A DNA stretch of 5,896 bases from a bacterium UBP2_UBA4780. GTDB taxonomy: Bacteria > Edwardsbacteria > AC1 > EtOH8. A program made the translations under genes and the position numbers. Below are positions 1 through 5,283 of the stretch, piece by piece. The DNA lies in assembly GCA_002403115.1 (NCBI GenBank), contig DHHE01000106.1, positions 1 through 5,896 on the forward strand. The letters are read 5' to 3'. Each line of letters opens with the position of its first letter. Position 1 is the first letter of the stretch. The notes under the pieces are model-generated. The model did no database searches, had not been told where the DNA came from, and saw only the letters and a list, made by a program, of their open reading frames with translations.

Positions 1-488
<488 letters not shown>

Positions 489-500
489 TACTATATCTCA

Positions 501-510
501 ATAGCGCTAT
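501..510. repeat. Perfect 10-bp palindrome in the rplO-secY spacer
   Basis: ATAGCGCTAT is a perfect dyad in the middle of the 34-nt spacer between the rplO stop and the secY start. The surroundings are markedly AT-rich against a GC-rich operon. It lies 12-21 nt ahead of the secY ATG, overlapping the area where ribosome binding would start. As RNA it could form only a 3-bp stem with a 4-nt loop, so any role would more likely be as a DNA site. It may simply be chance. Confidence 0.4.
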
Positions 511-522
511 AATATTACAGGA

Positions 523-984
523 TCAAAACCGGCCGGCCGCCACCACCGTGGCCGTGCCCCCGGCCTCCTCGATCTTGGCCCGGGCCGAGCCGGTGAAGGC
601 GTGGGCGCTGACCTTGAGGGCCGTCTTCAGCTGGCCGCCGCCCATTATCTTGACCGGGCCCTTCCCCGGCCGGATGAGCTTCCGCTCCAGCAGGCCCTGC
701 GGGGTTATCTCGGCCAGGTCGGAGAGCTTGGCCAGCGAACCGACGTCCACCAGCTGGTAGGCCGTCTTGTTCCTGGAGGTGAAGCCCCGCTTCGGCAGCC
801 GCCGCTGCAGGGGCATCTGCCCGCCCTCGAACCAGGCCGGGACCTTGGCGCCGGAGCCGGCCCGGGACTTCTGCCCCTTGTGGCCCTTGGTGCTGGTGCC
901 GCCGTGCCCGGACCCGGTGCCGCAGCCCAGCCGCTTGCGCTTCTTGACCGCTCCCCGAGCGGGGCGTATATCGCTCAGCCTCAT
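523..984 (-). CDS. rplO: 50S ribosomal protein L15 (uL15)
   Basis: L15 is a late-assembling large-subunit protein with a long basic N-terminal extension that threads between 23S rRNA domains near the central region. The 153-residue product opens MRLSDIRPARGAVKKRKRLG and continues with the glycine-rich arm GTGSGHGGTSTKGHKGQKSR, then FEGGQMPLQRRLPKRGF, all diagnostic of L15. The globular C-terminal half contains the usual GLL-xx-KLIR-xGxGPVKI stretch. Length is normal for bacteria (about 145-155). The ATG is preceded by GGAGGG at 988-993, close to the start (3-4 nt). It follows rpmD across an 85-nt spacer that contains a large palindromic element, and precedes secY. The arm reads GCGTGSGHGG rather than the common GRGxGSGxGK, a lineage variant and not a defect. 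Confidence 0.97.
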   Translation of the reverse strand: MRLSDIRPARGAVKKRKRLGCGTGSGHGGTSTKGHKGQKSRAGSGAKVPAWFEGGQMPLQRRLPKRGFTSRNKTAYQLVDVGSLAKLSDLAEITPQGLLERKLIRPGKGPVKIMGGGQLKTALKVSAHAFTGSARAKIEEAGGTATVVAAGRF

Positions 985-1000
985 GGTCCCTCCAATGTTG

Positions 1001-1069
1001 GGACACGGCGTTCAGCCTACGCAGCCTTGGACAATTGACGCTGCTTCGGCGAAGTAGGCCGCCGTGTCC
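1001..1069. repeat. Palindromic MITE/REP-like element between rpmD and rplO
   Basis: The outer arms are GGACACGGCG (1001-1010) plus GCCTAC (1015-1020), pairing perfectly with GTAGGC (1054-1059) plus CGCCGTGTCC (1060-1069). Together they give 16 bp with one four-base bulge (TTCA, 1011-1014). Inside are GCAGC (1021-1025) pairing with GCTGC (1040-1044) around a loop containing the palindrome CAATTG, and a small hairpin CTTC-GGC-GAAG (1044-1054). The transcript could fold as a branched, three-helix structure. The element directly abuts the rpmD stop codon (1070-1072) and ends just before the rplO ribosome-binding site, so it nearly fills the spacer. It has no coding capacity and no T-tract, so it is not a standard terminator. 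Its nature as a dispersed repeat is inferred; the fold is seen directly. Confidence 0.7.
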
Positions 1070-1255
1070 TTACTTTATCTCTTCCACCTTGACCAGGTGC
1101 TCCACCTTCTTGATCATGCCCCTGATCTGGGGGGTGTCGGCCTTCTCCACCGTGTGGGAAAGCTTGCGTATCCCCAGGGCCCTGATGGTGCGCTTCTGGT
1201 CCAGCGGCCGGTCTATGGCCGAATGCACCTGGGTGATCCTTATCTTCTTGGTCAT
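1070..1255 (-). CDS. rpmD: 50S ribosomal protein L30 (uL30)
   Basis: L30 is a small bacterial large-subunit protein bound to 23S rRNA near the base of the central protuberance. The 61-residue product begins MTKKIRITQVHSAIDRPLDQ and contains the family core RTIRALGIRKLSHTVEKADTP, then IRGMIKKVEHLVKVEE, with the normal length of about 60. The ATG (1253-1255) has GGAGG 11 nt upstream, slightly long but usable. It sits 27 nt downstream of rpsE and upstream of rplO, its canonical position. L30 is lost in some bacterial lineages, so its presence is mildly informative. Its stop codon is immediately followed by the palindromic element. Confidence 0.96.
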   Translation of the reverse strand: MTKKIRITQVHSAIDRPLDQKRTIRALGIRKLSHTVEKADTPQIRGMIKKVEHLVKVEEIK

Positions 1256-1282
1256 TGTGCTGACTTCCTCCGGATTGTCCCT

Positions 1283-1888
1283 TTACTGAGCGGCGGCTTC
1301 GGTCTGCGCCGAGTCTGCCGGTCCCGAGCCAGGTCCTGGGTCCGTCCCAGGCTCAGGCCGGGAAGGCGGGGCGGCCTCCCCCTTGGTCTTGGCGGCCTCG
1401 GTCTTGTCCTTGAACCTCTCGGCCCGGATTTCGGCCGGCTGCCGCAGCTGGGACAGCCCGTCCAGGGTGGCCTTCACCAGGTTGTGGGGGTTGTTGGACC
1501 CCAGGCTCTTGGTCAGGATGTCCTTCACCCCGCAGGCCTCCAGCACCGAACGCACCACGTTGCCGGCGATGACCCCGGTCCCGGAGCCGGCCGGCCTCAG
1601 CAGCACCTTGCTGGCCCCGAAGCGCCCGGTCACCTGATAGGGTATCTTGCCGTCGACGATGGGGAACTTCTGGATGCTTTTCTTGGCGCTCTCGGTGGCC
1701 TTGCGTATGGCCTCCGACACCTCGCGGGCCTTGCCCTTGCCAATGCCCACGTGGCCGTTGCCGTCGCCCACGGTCACCAGGGCGGTGAAGCCGAAACGCT
1801 TGCCCCCCTTGACCACCTTGGCCACCCGGTTGATGTGGACCACCTGCTCCTTGAGCTCGCCCAGAACGTTGAGATTTATCCTAGCCAA
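1283..1888 (-). CDS. rpsE: 30S ribosomal protein S5 (uS5), TTG start, with C-terminal tail
   Basis: S5 binds 16S rRNA on the back of the small subunit, near the mRNA entry channel, and affects decoding accuracy. The 201-residue product has the N-terminal dsRBD-like domain at about residues 10-75 (ELKEQVVHINRVAKVVKGGK, GDGNGHVGIGKGKA) and the C-terminal domain at about 80-155 (RPAGSGTGVIAG, SVLEACGVKDILTKSLGSNNP). Residues about 163-201 form a low-complexity Ala/Pro/Gly tail (PEPGTDPGPGSGPADS); E. coli S5 stops at 167, so the tail is extra. The start is TTG at 1886-1888: no ATG is in frame before the conserved core, and a strong GGAGGAG lies 7 nt upstream. A 136-nt spacer separates it from rplR and 27 nt from rpmD. 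Confidence 0.96.
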   Translation of the reverse strand: MARINLNVLGELKEQVVHINRVAKVVKGGKRFGFTALVTVGDGNGHVGIGKGKAREVSEAIRKATESAKKSIQKFPIVDGKIPYQVTGRFGASKVLLRPAGSGTGVIAGNVVRSVLEACGVKDILTKSLGSNNPHNLVKATLDGLSQLRQPAEIRAERFKDKTEAAKTKGEAAPPSRPEPGTDPGPGSGPADSAQTEAAAQ

Positions 1889-1895
1889 GGTTCGT

Positions 1896-1902
1896 CTCCT
1901 CC
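1896..1902 (-). promoter_or_regulatory. Strong ribosome-binding site that fixes the TTG start of rpsE
   Basis: On the minus strand this reads GGAGGAG, followed by a 7-nt spacer and TTG. It is one of the best SD sequences in the window and makes the TTG start credible despite the non-ATG codon. Confidence 0.8.
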
Positions 1903-1934
1903 AAATCAGGATGTTGAATTAGCCGCTGAACGCG

Positions 1935-1979
1935 AAAAACTAAGCGATCAAGATTGCATCGCCGAAAGGGCTTGAGCCC
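1935..1979 (-). other. Tandem small hairpins in the rplR-rpsE spacer, one followed by a T-run
   Basis: In operon direction the 136-nt spacer has GGGC-TCAA-GCCC (1968-1979), followed shortly by GCGAT (1958-1962) pairing with ATCGC (1944-1948) around a 9-nt loop. Then come TTAG and TTTTT (1935-1939). The second hairpin plus T-run has the layout of an intrinsic terminator, but its stem is only 5-6 bp, so termination would be weak at best. The strong rpsE ribosome-binding site lies downstream. It may be an attenuator, an RNA-processing site, or remains of an inserted repeat. There is no coding signal in the spacer. Confidence 0.35.
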
Positions 1980-2024
1980 ATGGCCGCCCCCGCGGTCGAG
2001 CCTTTGTCCACCCTTCCGCCCGCC

Positions 2025-2378
2025 TTAGAACTTCAAGCCGGCCTCGCGGGCGGCCTCGGCCAGCGCCTTGATCCGCCCGTGGTAGATGTACCCCCCCCGG
2101 TCGAAGACCACCTGCTGGATCCCCTTGTCCAGGGCAAGCTTGGCTATCCTCTGGCCCACCAGCTTGCTCTCGGCGATCTTGCCCTTGTCGCCGTGCTGCA
2201 GCCGGCCGGTGGAAGCCAGGGTGCGGTGGTTCCCGTCGTCTATTATCTGGGCGTAGATGTGCCGGCTGCTCCGGAAGACGCACAGTCTGGGTCGCTCGCT
2301 GGTCCCCCTCACCTTCCGTCTGATCCTTATGTGCCGGCGGATCCGGGCCTCCCTCATCTCTTTGGCTTTGTCCAACAT
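2025..2378 (-). CDS. rplR: 50S ribosomal protein L18 (uL18)
   Basis: L18 binds 5S rRNA with L5 and helps build the central protuberance of the large subunit. The 117-residue product has the basic N-terminus REARIRRHIRIRRKVRGTSERPRL, then the conserved CVFRSSRHIYAQIIDD (residues about 33-48) and, at the end, VVFDRGGYIYHGRIKALAEA and REAGLKF, the classic L18 C-terminus. Length is normal. The ATG at 2376-2378 has only a poor Shine-Dalgarno (CAGAGCG). An internal ATG seven codons later gives a shorter start, but would remove residues often present in the family, so the upstream one is kept. It lies 54 nt after rplF and 136 nt before rpsE. Confidence 0.97.
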   Translation of the reverse strand: MLDKAKEMREARIRRHIRIRRKVRGTSERPRLCVFRSSRHIYAQIIDDGNHRTLASTGRLQHGDKGKIAESKLVGQRIAKLALDKGIQQVVFDRGGYIYHGRIKALAEAAREAGLKF

Positions 2379-2432
2379 GGCTTTACGCTCTGATATCCGG
2401 TTATGTTTGTCGGGTGTGATCGAGTCTCCGGC

Positions 2433-3017
2433 CTAGGAGCCGGATCCGGCCGCGGCCTTGCCGGCCTTGCGCCTGATCTTTTCATTCTGGTACCTGATGC
2501 CCTTGCCCTGGTAGGGCTCGGGACGACGGAAGCGCCTGATGGTGGCGGCCACCTCCCCCACCAGCTGGCGGTCTATGCCCTTAACCATGATGTTCACCTG
2601 GTAGCCGGTGCTCTTGTTGGCCTTGAGGGCGGGGTCCTCCCAAAGCTCGAACTCGATGCCCGCCGGCTTGGGCATGGATATGGAATGGGAGTAACCCAGA
2701 TTGAGGGTGAGTCCCTTGTCGTCCAGGATCGTCTTGTAGCCGACGCCGTAAACCTGCAGCACCTTGGTGAATCCCGAGCTGACGCCGGTGACGGCGTTGG
2801 CCAGCAGCGCCCTGGTCAGCCCGTGCAGGGCGCGGTCGGTCTTGGCATCGCTCTGGCGGGACACCTTTATCTCCGAGTCCATGACCTCGACCGAGACCCT
2901 GGGATGGACCGTCAGTTCCAGGTTCCCCTTGGGCCCGGCGACCTTCACCTGCTGGCCCTGCACCTTGGCGCTCACCCCCTGGGGCAGGGGGATCGGTTTC
3001 TTGCCGACTCGTGACAC
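2433..3017 (-). CDS. rplF: 50S ribosomal protein L6 (uL6), GTG start
   Basis: L6 sits near the GTPase-associated region and the sarcin-ricin loop of the large subunit. The chosen start is GTG (3015-3017): the protein then begins (M)SRVGKKPIPLPQGV, the family consensus, and AAGGAG lies 7 nt upstream. An in-frame ATG at 3048-3050 would add 11 residues that do not look like L6. The 194-residue product has the two L6 repeats, with LTRALLANAVTGVSSGF and VYGVGYK in the middle, and MVKGIDRQLVGEVAATIR then RRPEPYQGKGIRY near the end. It is longer than the usual 177-180: about 12 residues seem inserted at 124-137 (around LWEDPALKANKSTGY), and the C-terminus has an AGKAAAGSGS tail. It lies 91 nt after rpsH and 54 nt before rplR. 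Confidence 0.96.
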   Translation of the reverse strand: MSRVGKKPIPLPQGVSAKVQGQQVKVAGPKGNLELTVHPRVSVEVMDSEIKVSRQSDAKTDRALHGLTRALLANAVTGVSSGFTKVLQVYGVGYKTILDDKGLTLNLGYSHSISMPKPAGIEFELWEDPALKANKSTGYQVNIMVKGIDRQLVGEVAATIRRFRRPEPYQGKGIRYQNEKIRRKAGKAAAGSGS

Positions 3018-3024
3018 GTCGATT

Positions 3025-3030
3025 CTCCTT
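3025..3030 (-). promoter_or_regulatory. Ribosome-binding site deciding the GTG start of rplF
   Basis: AAGGAG on the minus strand, followed by AATCGAC and GTG. The spacing of 7 nt is near ideal. The alternative upstream ATG has no comparable site, so this sets the start. Confidence 0.85.
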
Positions 3031-3108
3031 ACGTCTGGCCCGGGCGCCATGGCTGTTTTGCCGGCCCCGGGTGGATGCTGTGTTCTTTGTCCTGGCTCCG
3101 GACCGCCG

Positions 3109-3507
3109 TCACCAGATCTGGCAGACCACCTCGCCCCCCAGCCCCTGCTGGCGGGCCTCGGAATCGGTCATCAGGCCCCGGGAGGTCGAGATGACGGCCA
3201 GGCCCACCCCGCTGCGCACCCGCGGCACCCGGGCCTTGGGAACGTAAACCCGGAGTCCGGGGGTGCTCACCCGCTTGAGCCCCTTGATCAGGTGCTGGCC
3301 CCCGTCCAGGTAGCGGAGGTAGATCCGGATGATCCCCTGCCGGTCGTCGCTCAGGTACTTGAAGTTGGCGATGTACTTCTCCCGGGAGAGTATCTTGGTG
3401 ATCCCCAGCTTCATCTTGGAGGCCGGGACGTCCACCCGCTTCATCCTGGCCTTGCCGGCGTTGCGGATCCTGGTCAGCATATCGGCAATGGGGTCGGTCA
3501 TCGACAT
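3109..3507 (-). CDS. rpsH: 30S ribosomal protein S8 (uS8)
   Basis: S8 is a primary binder of the 16S rRNA central domain; in E. coli it also represses the spc operon by binding its mRNA near rplE. The 132-residue product starts MSMTDPIADMLTRIRNAGKA and has the S8 core IANFKYLSDDRQGIIRIYLRY. Its C-terminal signature is RVSTPGLRVYVP, then GLAVISTSRGLMTDSEARQ, GLGGEVVCQIW. The length is that of the family. The first ATG (3505-3507) is 11 nt downstream of AAGGAG; the ATG two codons later is further away, so the first is preferred. It lies 36 nt after rpsN and 91 nt before rplF. I see no obvious hairpin mimicking the 16S site in the rplX-rplE spacer, so E. coli-style feedback at that point is not supported. 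Confidence 0.97.
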   Translation of the reverse strand: MSMTDPIADMLTRIRNAGKARMKRVDVPASKMKLGITKILSREKYIANFKYLSDDRQGIIRIYLRYLDGGQHLIKGLKRVSTPGLRVYVPKARVPRVRSGVGLAVISTSRGLMTDSEARQQGLGGEVVCQIW

Positions 3508-3543
3508 GGTTGGGCTGTCTCCTTGTGGTCTGGTGTTGGCGGT

Positions 3544-3726
3544 TTACCAGCTGGCCTTGACCAGCCCCGGGATCTCGCCCCTCAGGGCCAGCTCCCGAAG
3601 GCAGATGCGGCACAGGCCGAAATCGCGGTAGAAGGCCCGTGACCGGCCGCAGCGCCGGCAGCGGCTGTAGGCCCGCACCCGGTACTTGGGGCGGCTGGTC
3701 TTCTGTATCATCGCCTTCCTGGCCAT
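3544..3726 (-). CDS. rpsN: 30S ribosomal protein S14, zinc-binding short form (uS14, type Z)
   Basis: S14 is a head protein of the small subunit, next to S3 and S10. The product is only 60 residues, against about 100 for the E. coli-type protein. It carries Cys23-Arg-Arg-Cys26 and Cys39-Arg-Ile-Cys42, the four zinc ligands of the short C-plus form, with RAYSRCRRCGR and FGLCRICLRELA in the expected places and the usual end GEIPGLVKASW. The ATG (3724-3726) is preceded by AGGAAGGA at good distance. It lies between rplE (55-nt spacer, AT-rich) and rpsH (36 nt), the canonical place. In some bacteria a zinc-free paralogue replaces this form under zinc limitation; none is visible here. Confidence 0.97.
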   Translation of the reverse strand: MARKAMIQKTSRPKYRVRAYSRCRRCGRSRAFYRDFGLCRICLRELALRGEIPGLVKASW

Positions 3727-3781
3727 AGATCCTTCCTATTTATTTATGGTATTAATCCCTTTGGGCGCGGGGTCTCGGGCG

Positions 3782-4324
3782 TCACTTCTGCTGAAAGGGC
3801 ATGCCCATCAGCCTCAGCATCTCCCGCGACTCCTCGTCGGTGCGGGCCGAGGTGGCGATGGTGATGTCCATGCCGAACATCTTTACCACCTTGTCGTAGT
3901 TGATCTCCGGGAAGATGATCTGCTCCTTGACGCCCAGGGTGTAGTTGCCCCGGCCGTCGAACGACTTGGTGGGCACCCCCCGGAAGTCCCGGATGCGGGG
4001 GATGGCCACGTTGACCAGCCGGTCGAAGAACTCGTACATCCGGTCGCCCCGCAGGGTGACCATGCAGCCCACCGGGGTCCCGGCCTTTAGCTTGAAGTTG
4101 GCGATGGCCTTTTTGGCCCGGCGGATGGATGGCCTCTGCCCGGCGATGGCCCCCAGGTCCTTGGCGGCGGCGTCCACCAGCTTGACGTCCTGGGTGCCCT
4201 CGCCCACCCCCATGTTGACCACGATCTTCACCAGCCGGGGCGCCTGCATCTGGCTCTTGTAGCCGAACTTCTTGATGAGGGCCGGCTTCACTTCCTTCTG
4301 GTACTTCTCTTTCAACCTGGCCAT
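3782..4324 (-). CDS. rplE: 50S ribosomal protein L5 (uL5)
   Basis: L5 joins 5S rRNA to the large subunit in the central protuberance, contacts P-site tRNA and forms a bridge to the small-subunit head. The 180-residue product has LKEKYQKEVKPALIKKFGYK at the start, then PRLVKIVVNMGVGEG, the conserved GQRPSIRRAKKAIANFKLK (about residues 83-101), GTPVGCMVTLRGDRMYEF, PRIRDFRGV and a FDGRGNYTLGVKEQIIFPEI segment, ending RLMGMPFQ. Length is the bacterial norm (about 179). ATG at 4322-4324 follows AAGGAAG. It lies 40 nt after rplX, in a spacer poor in secondary structure, and 55 nt before rpsN. Confidence 0.98.
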   Translation of the reverse strand: MARLKEKYQKEVKPALIKKFGYKSQMQAPRLVKIVVNMGVGEGTQDVKLVDAAAKDLGAIAGQRPSIRRAKKAIANFKLKAGTPVGCMVTLRGDRMYEFFDRLVNVAIPRIRDFRGVPTKSFDGRGNYTLGVKEQIIFPEINYDKVVKMFGMDITIATSARTDEESREMLRLMGMPFQQK

Positions 4325-4364
4325 TATCTTCCTTTTGATTTCTGACTTCTGGGTTGTGGTTTTG

Positions 4365-4682
4365 TCAGACCTTGTCCAGCATCTCGCCGCAGGACTTGCA
4401 GATCCGCACCCGGCGGCCGTCGGCCATCACCCTGGCGCCGACCCGGACCCCCTTGTCGCACTTGGCGCAGACCACCATCAGGTTGGTGACGGAGATCGGG
4501 GCCTCCTTCTCAAGAATTCCGCTCTTCTGCCCCTGTTTGCGGGCCTTGGTGTGCCGCTTGATGAAGTTGACGCCCTCGACGATGGCCCGGCCCTTCTCCG
4601 GGAAGGTCTTGAGCACCTTGCCCCGCTTGCCCTTGTCGTCTCCGGCGATCACCAGAACCGGGTCGTTCTTCTTTATCTTCAT
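4365..4682 (-). CDS. rplX: 50S ribosomal protein L24 (uL24) with CxxC pairs
   Basis: L24 is an early assembly initiator that binds the 5' end of 23S rRNA and lies near the exit tunnel mouth. The 105-residue product has an N-terminal KOW motif at about residues 5-30 (DPVLVIAGDDKGKRGKVLK), followed by VEGVNFIKRHTKA. The C-terminal part has Cys72-Ala-Lys-Cys75 and Cys95-Lys-Ser-Cys98, a likely zinc knuckle found in many but not all bacterial L24 proteins. The ATG at 4680-4682 has TAGGAG 7 nt upstream. The 131-nt spacer before it (towards rplN) is the second longest here and holds an inverted repeat and a terminator-like hairpin, so rplX expression may be less tightly coupled to rplN than usual. 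Confidence 0.97.
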   Translation of the reverse strand: MKIKKNDPVLVIAGDDKGKRGKVLKTFPEKGRAIVEGVNFIKRHTKARKQGQKSGILEKEAPISVTNLMVVCAKCDKGVRVGARVMADGRRVRICKSCGEMLDKV

Positions 4683-4714
4683 TGCGAAGCTCCTAAGCCT
4701 TATGCCTTAATCTC

Positions 4715-4778
4715 ACCACCAAGACACTAAATGCACAAAGAGTTGATCAGATCTTGGTGATCTTGGTGCCTTCGTGGT
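4715..4778. repeat. Inverted repeat built of CACNAA units between rplN and rplX
   Basis: The left arm (4715-4740) carries CACCAAGA, CACTAAATG and CACAAAG in a row. The right arm (4753-4778), read as its complement, carries CACGAAGG, CACCAAGAT and CACCAAG. The six units therefore have the same 8- then 9-nt spacing in both arms, and the arms agree at 19 of 26 positions. The 12-nt centre contains the palindrome TGATCA. Both outer ends are ACCAC. The mismatches fall mostly at the variable base of each unit. From memory, CACCAAGACAC-like and CACGAAGG-like strings occur as short intergenic repeats in many environmental genomes; that link is recall, not a search. It is non-coding and AT-richer than the flanks. 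Confidence 0.65.
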
Positions 4779-4806
4779 AAAAATCCGAACCGGGTTCTGC
4801 CCGTTC
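4779..4806 (-). terminator. Possible weak intrinsic terminator/attenuator after rplN
   Basis: In operon direction, 7 nt after the rplN stop, GAACGGG (4800-4806) can pair with CCCGGTTC (4787-4794) around a 5-nt loop with one bulged C. After a short GGA comes TTTTT (4779-4783). That is hairpin plus U-tract order, but the stem is short, bulged, and the U-run short and displaced by 3 nt. Since essential genes lie downstream, full termination is unlikely; partial attenuation or 3'-end processing is possible. Confidence 0.35.
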
Positions 4807-4813
4807 CGACACG

Positions 4814-5182
4814 CTACAGGACCTCGGGGGCCAGCGATATGATCTTCATGTACTGCCTGTCGCGCAGCTCCCGGGCCACCGGCCCGAAGATGCGGGTGCC
4901 CCTGGGCTCGCCCTTGTCGTCTATGATCACCGCAGCGTTCTCGTCGAAACGGATGTAGCTGCCGTCCCGGCGCCGGATCTCCTTCCGGGTGCGGACGATC
5001 ACCGCCCGGGCCACCTCGCCCTTCTTGAAGCCGCCGCCCGGCAGGACGTCCTTGATGGCCACCTTGATGATGTCGCCGATGGACCCGTAGCGGCGGTAGT
5101 GCCCGCCCATCACCTGGATGCACATGGCCCGTTTGGCCCCGGTGTTGTCGGCGATGTTGAGCCTGGTGTACTGCTGGATCAT
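4814..5182 (-). CDS. rplN: 50S ribosomal protein L14 (uL14)
   Basis: L14 lies on the subunit interface of the large subunit, contacts L19 and 16S rRNA helix 14, and is the binding site of the silencing factor RsfS. The 122-residue product has exactly the standard length and begins MIQQYTRLNIADNTGAKRAM. Family signatures are IQVMGGHYRRYGSIGDIIKV, AIKDVLPGGGFKKGEVARAV, RDGSYIRFDENAAVIIDD and the end EPRGTRIFGPVARELR. The ATG (5180-5182) has only a weak GGAA upstream. It is the first gene of a classic spc operon, but no promoter is evident in the 101-nt spacer from rpsQ, so read-through from the S10-type part is likely. Confidence 0.98.
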   Translation of the reverse strand: MIQQYTRLNIADNTGAKRAMCIQVMGGHYRRYGSIGDIIKVAIKDVLPGGGFKKGEVARAVIVRTRKEIRRRDGSYIRFDENAAVIIDDKGEPRGTRIFGPVARELRDRQYMKIISLAPEVL

Positions 5183-5248
5183 GGTAGTTCCGTTATCAGC
5201 TGTTTAGCGGGTTTTCATCTGCCGTTTCTAGACGTCTCGGTACATCCG

Positions 5249-5270
5249 GACCCCGGAAAAGCCCGGGGCC
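5249..5270. other. Strong GC hairpin in the rpsQ-rplN spacer
   Basis: In operon direction GGCCCCGG, loop GCTTTT, then CCGGGGTC: six perfect G-C pairs plus one G.U and one more G-C pair. It lies about 14 nt after the rpsQ stop, at the boundary between the S10-type and spc-type parts. No T-tract follows, so it is not a Rho-independent terminator; an mRNA-stabilising or processing hairpin is possible. A short palindrome, AGACGTCT, lies at 5230-5237. Confidence 0.45.
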
Positions 5271-5283
5271 GTTCCCCGCGGGC

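Noticed and set aside
508..513. TATAAT on the plus strand as a -10 box
   Set aside because: It points away from every gene, would be antisense to rplO, and has no -35 match at the right distance.
1064..1975. Long open frame of about 300 codons on the plus strand, antisense to rpmD and rpsE
   Set aside because: It lies opposite confidently identified ribosomal genes in GC-rich DNA, where antisense frames stay open by composition. Its product is low-complexity Gly/Leu/His-rich and resembles no family.
3018..3050. Upstream ATG extension of rplF by 11 residues
   Set aside because: The extension lacks an SD and is not L6-like. The GTG start has AAGGAG at ideal spacing and gives the consensus N-terminus.
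3031..3085. CCCGGG...CCCGGG inverted pair in the rpsH-rplF spacer
   Set aside because: Only six pairs around a long loop in very GC-rich DNA; each half is itself palindromic, so chance is likely.
2764..3642. Long plus-strand open frame opposite rplF, rpsH and rpsN
   Set aside because: Shadow of the real minus-strand genes; the product is compositionally biased with no recognisable domain.
3727..3781. AT-rich rplE-rpsN spacer as a promoter
   Set aside because: No paired -35/-10 boxes at proper spacing. The AT-rich stretch is explained as an unstructured ribosome-binding region before rpsN.
4700..4735. Possible promoter for rplX inside the repeat (TTGTGC, 17 nt, TGAGAT on the minus strand)
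   Set aside because: Only three of six bases match in each box; not enough to call.
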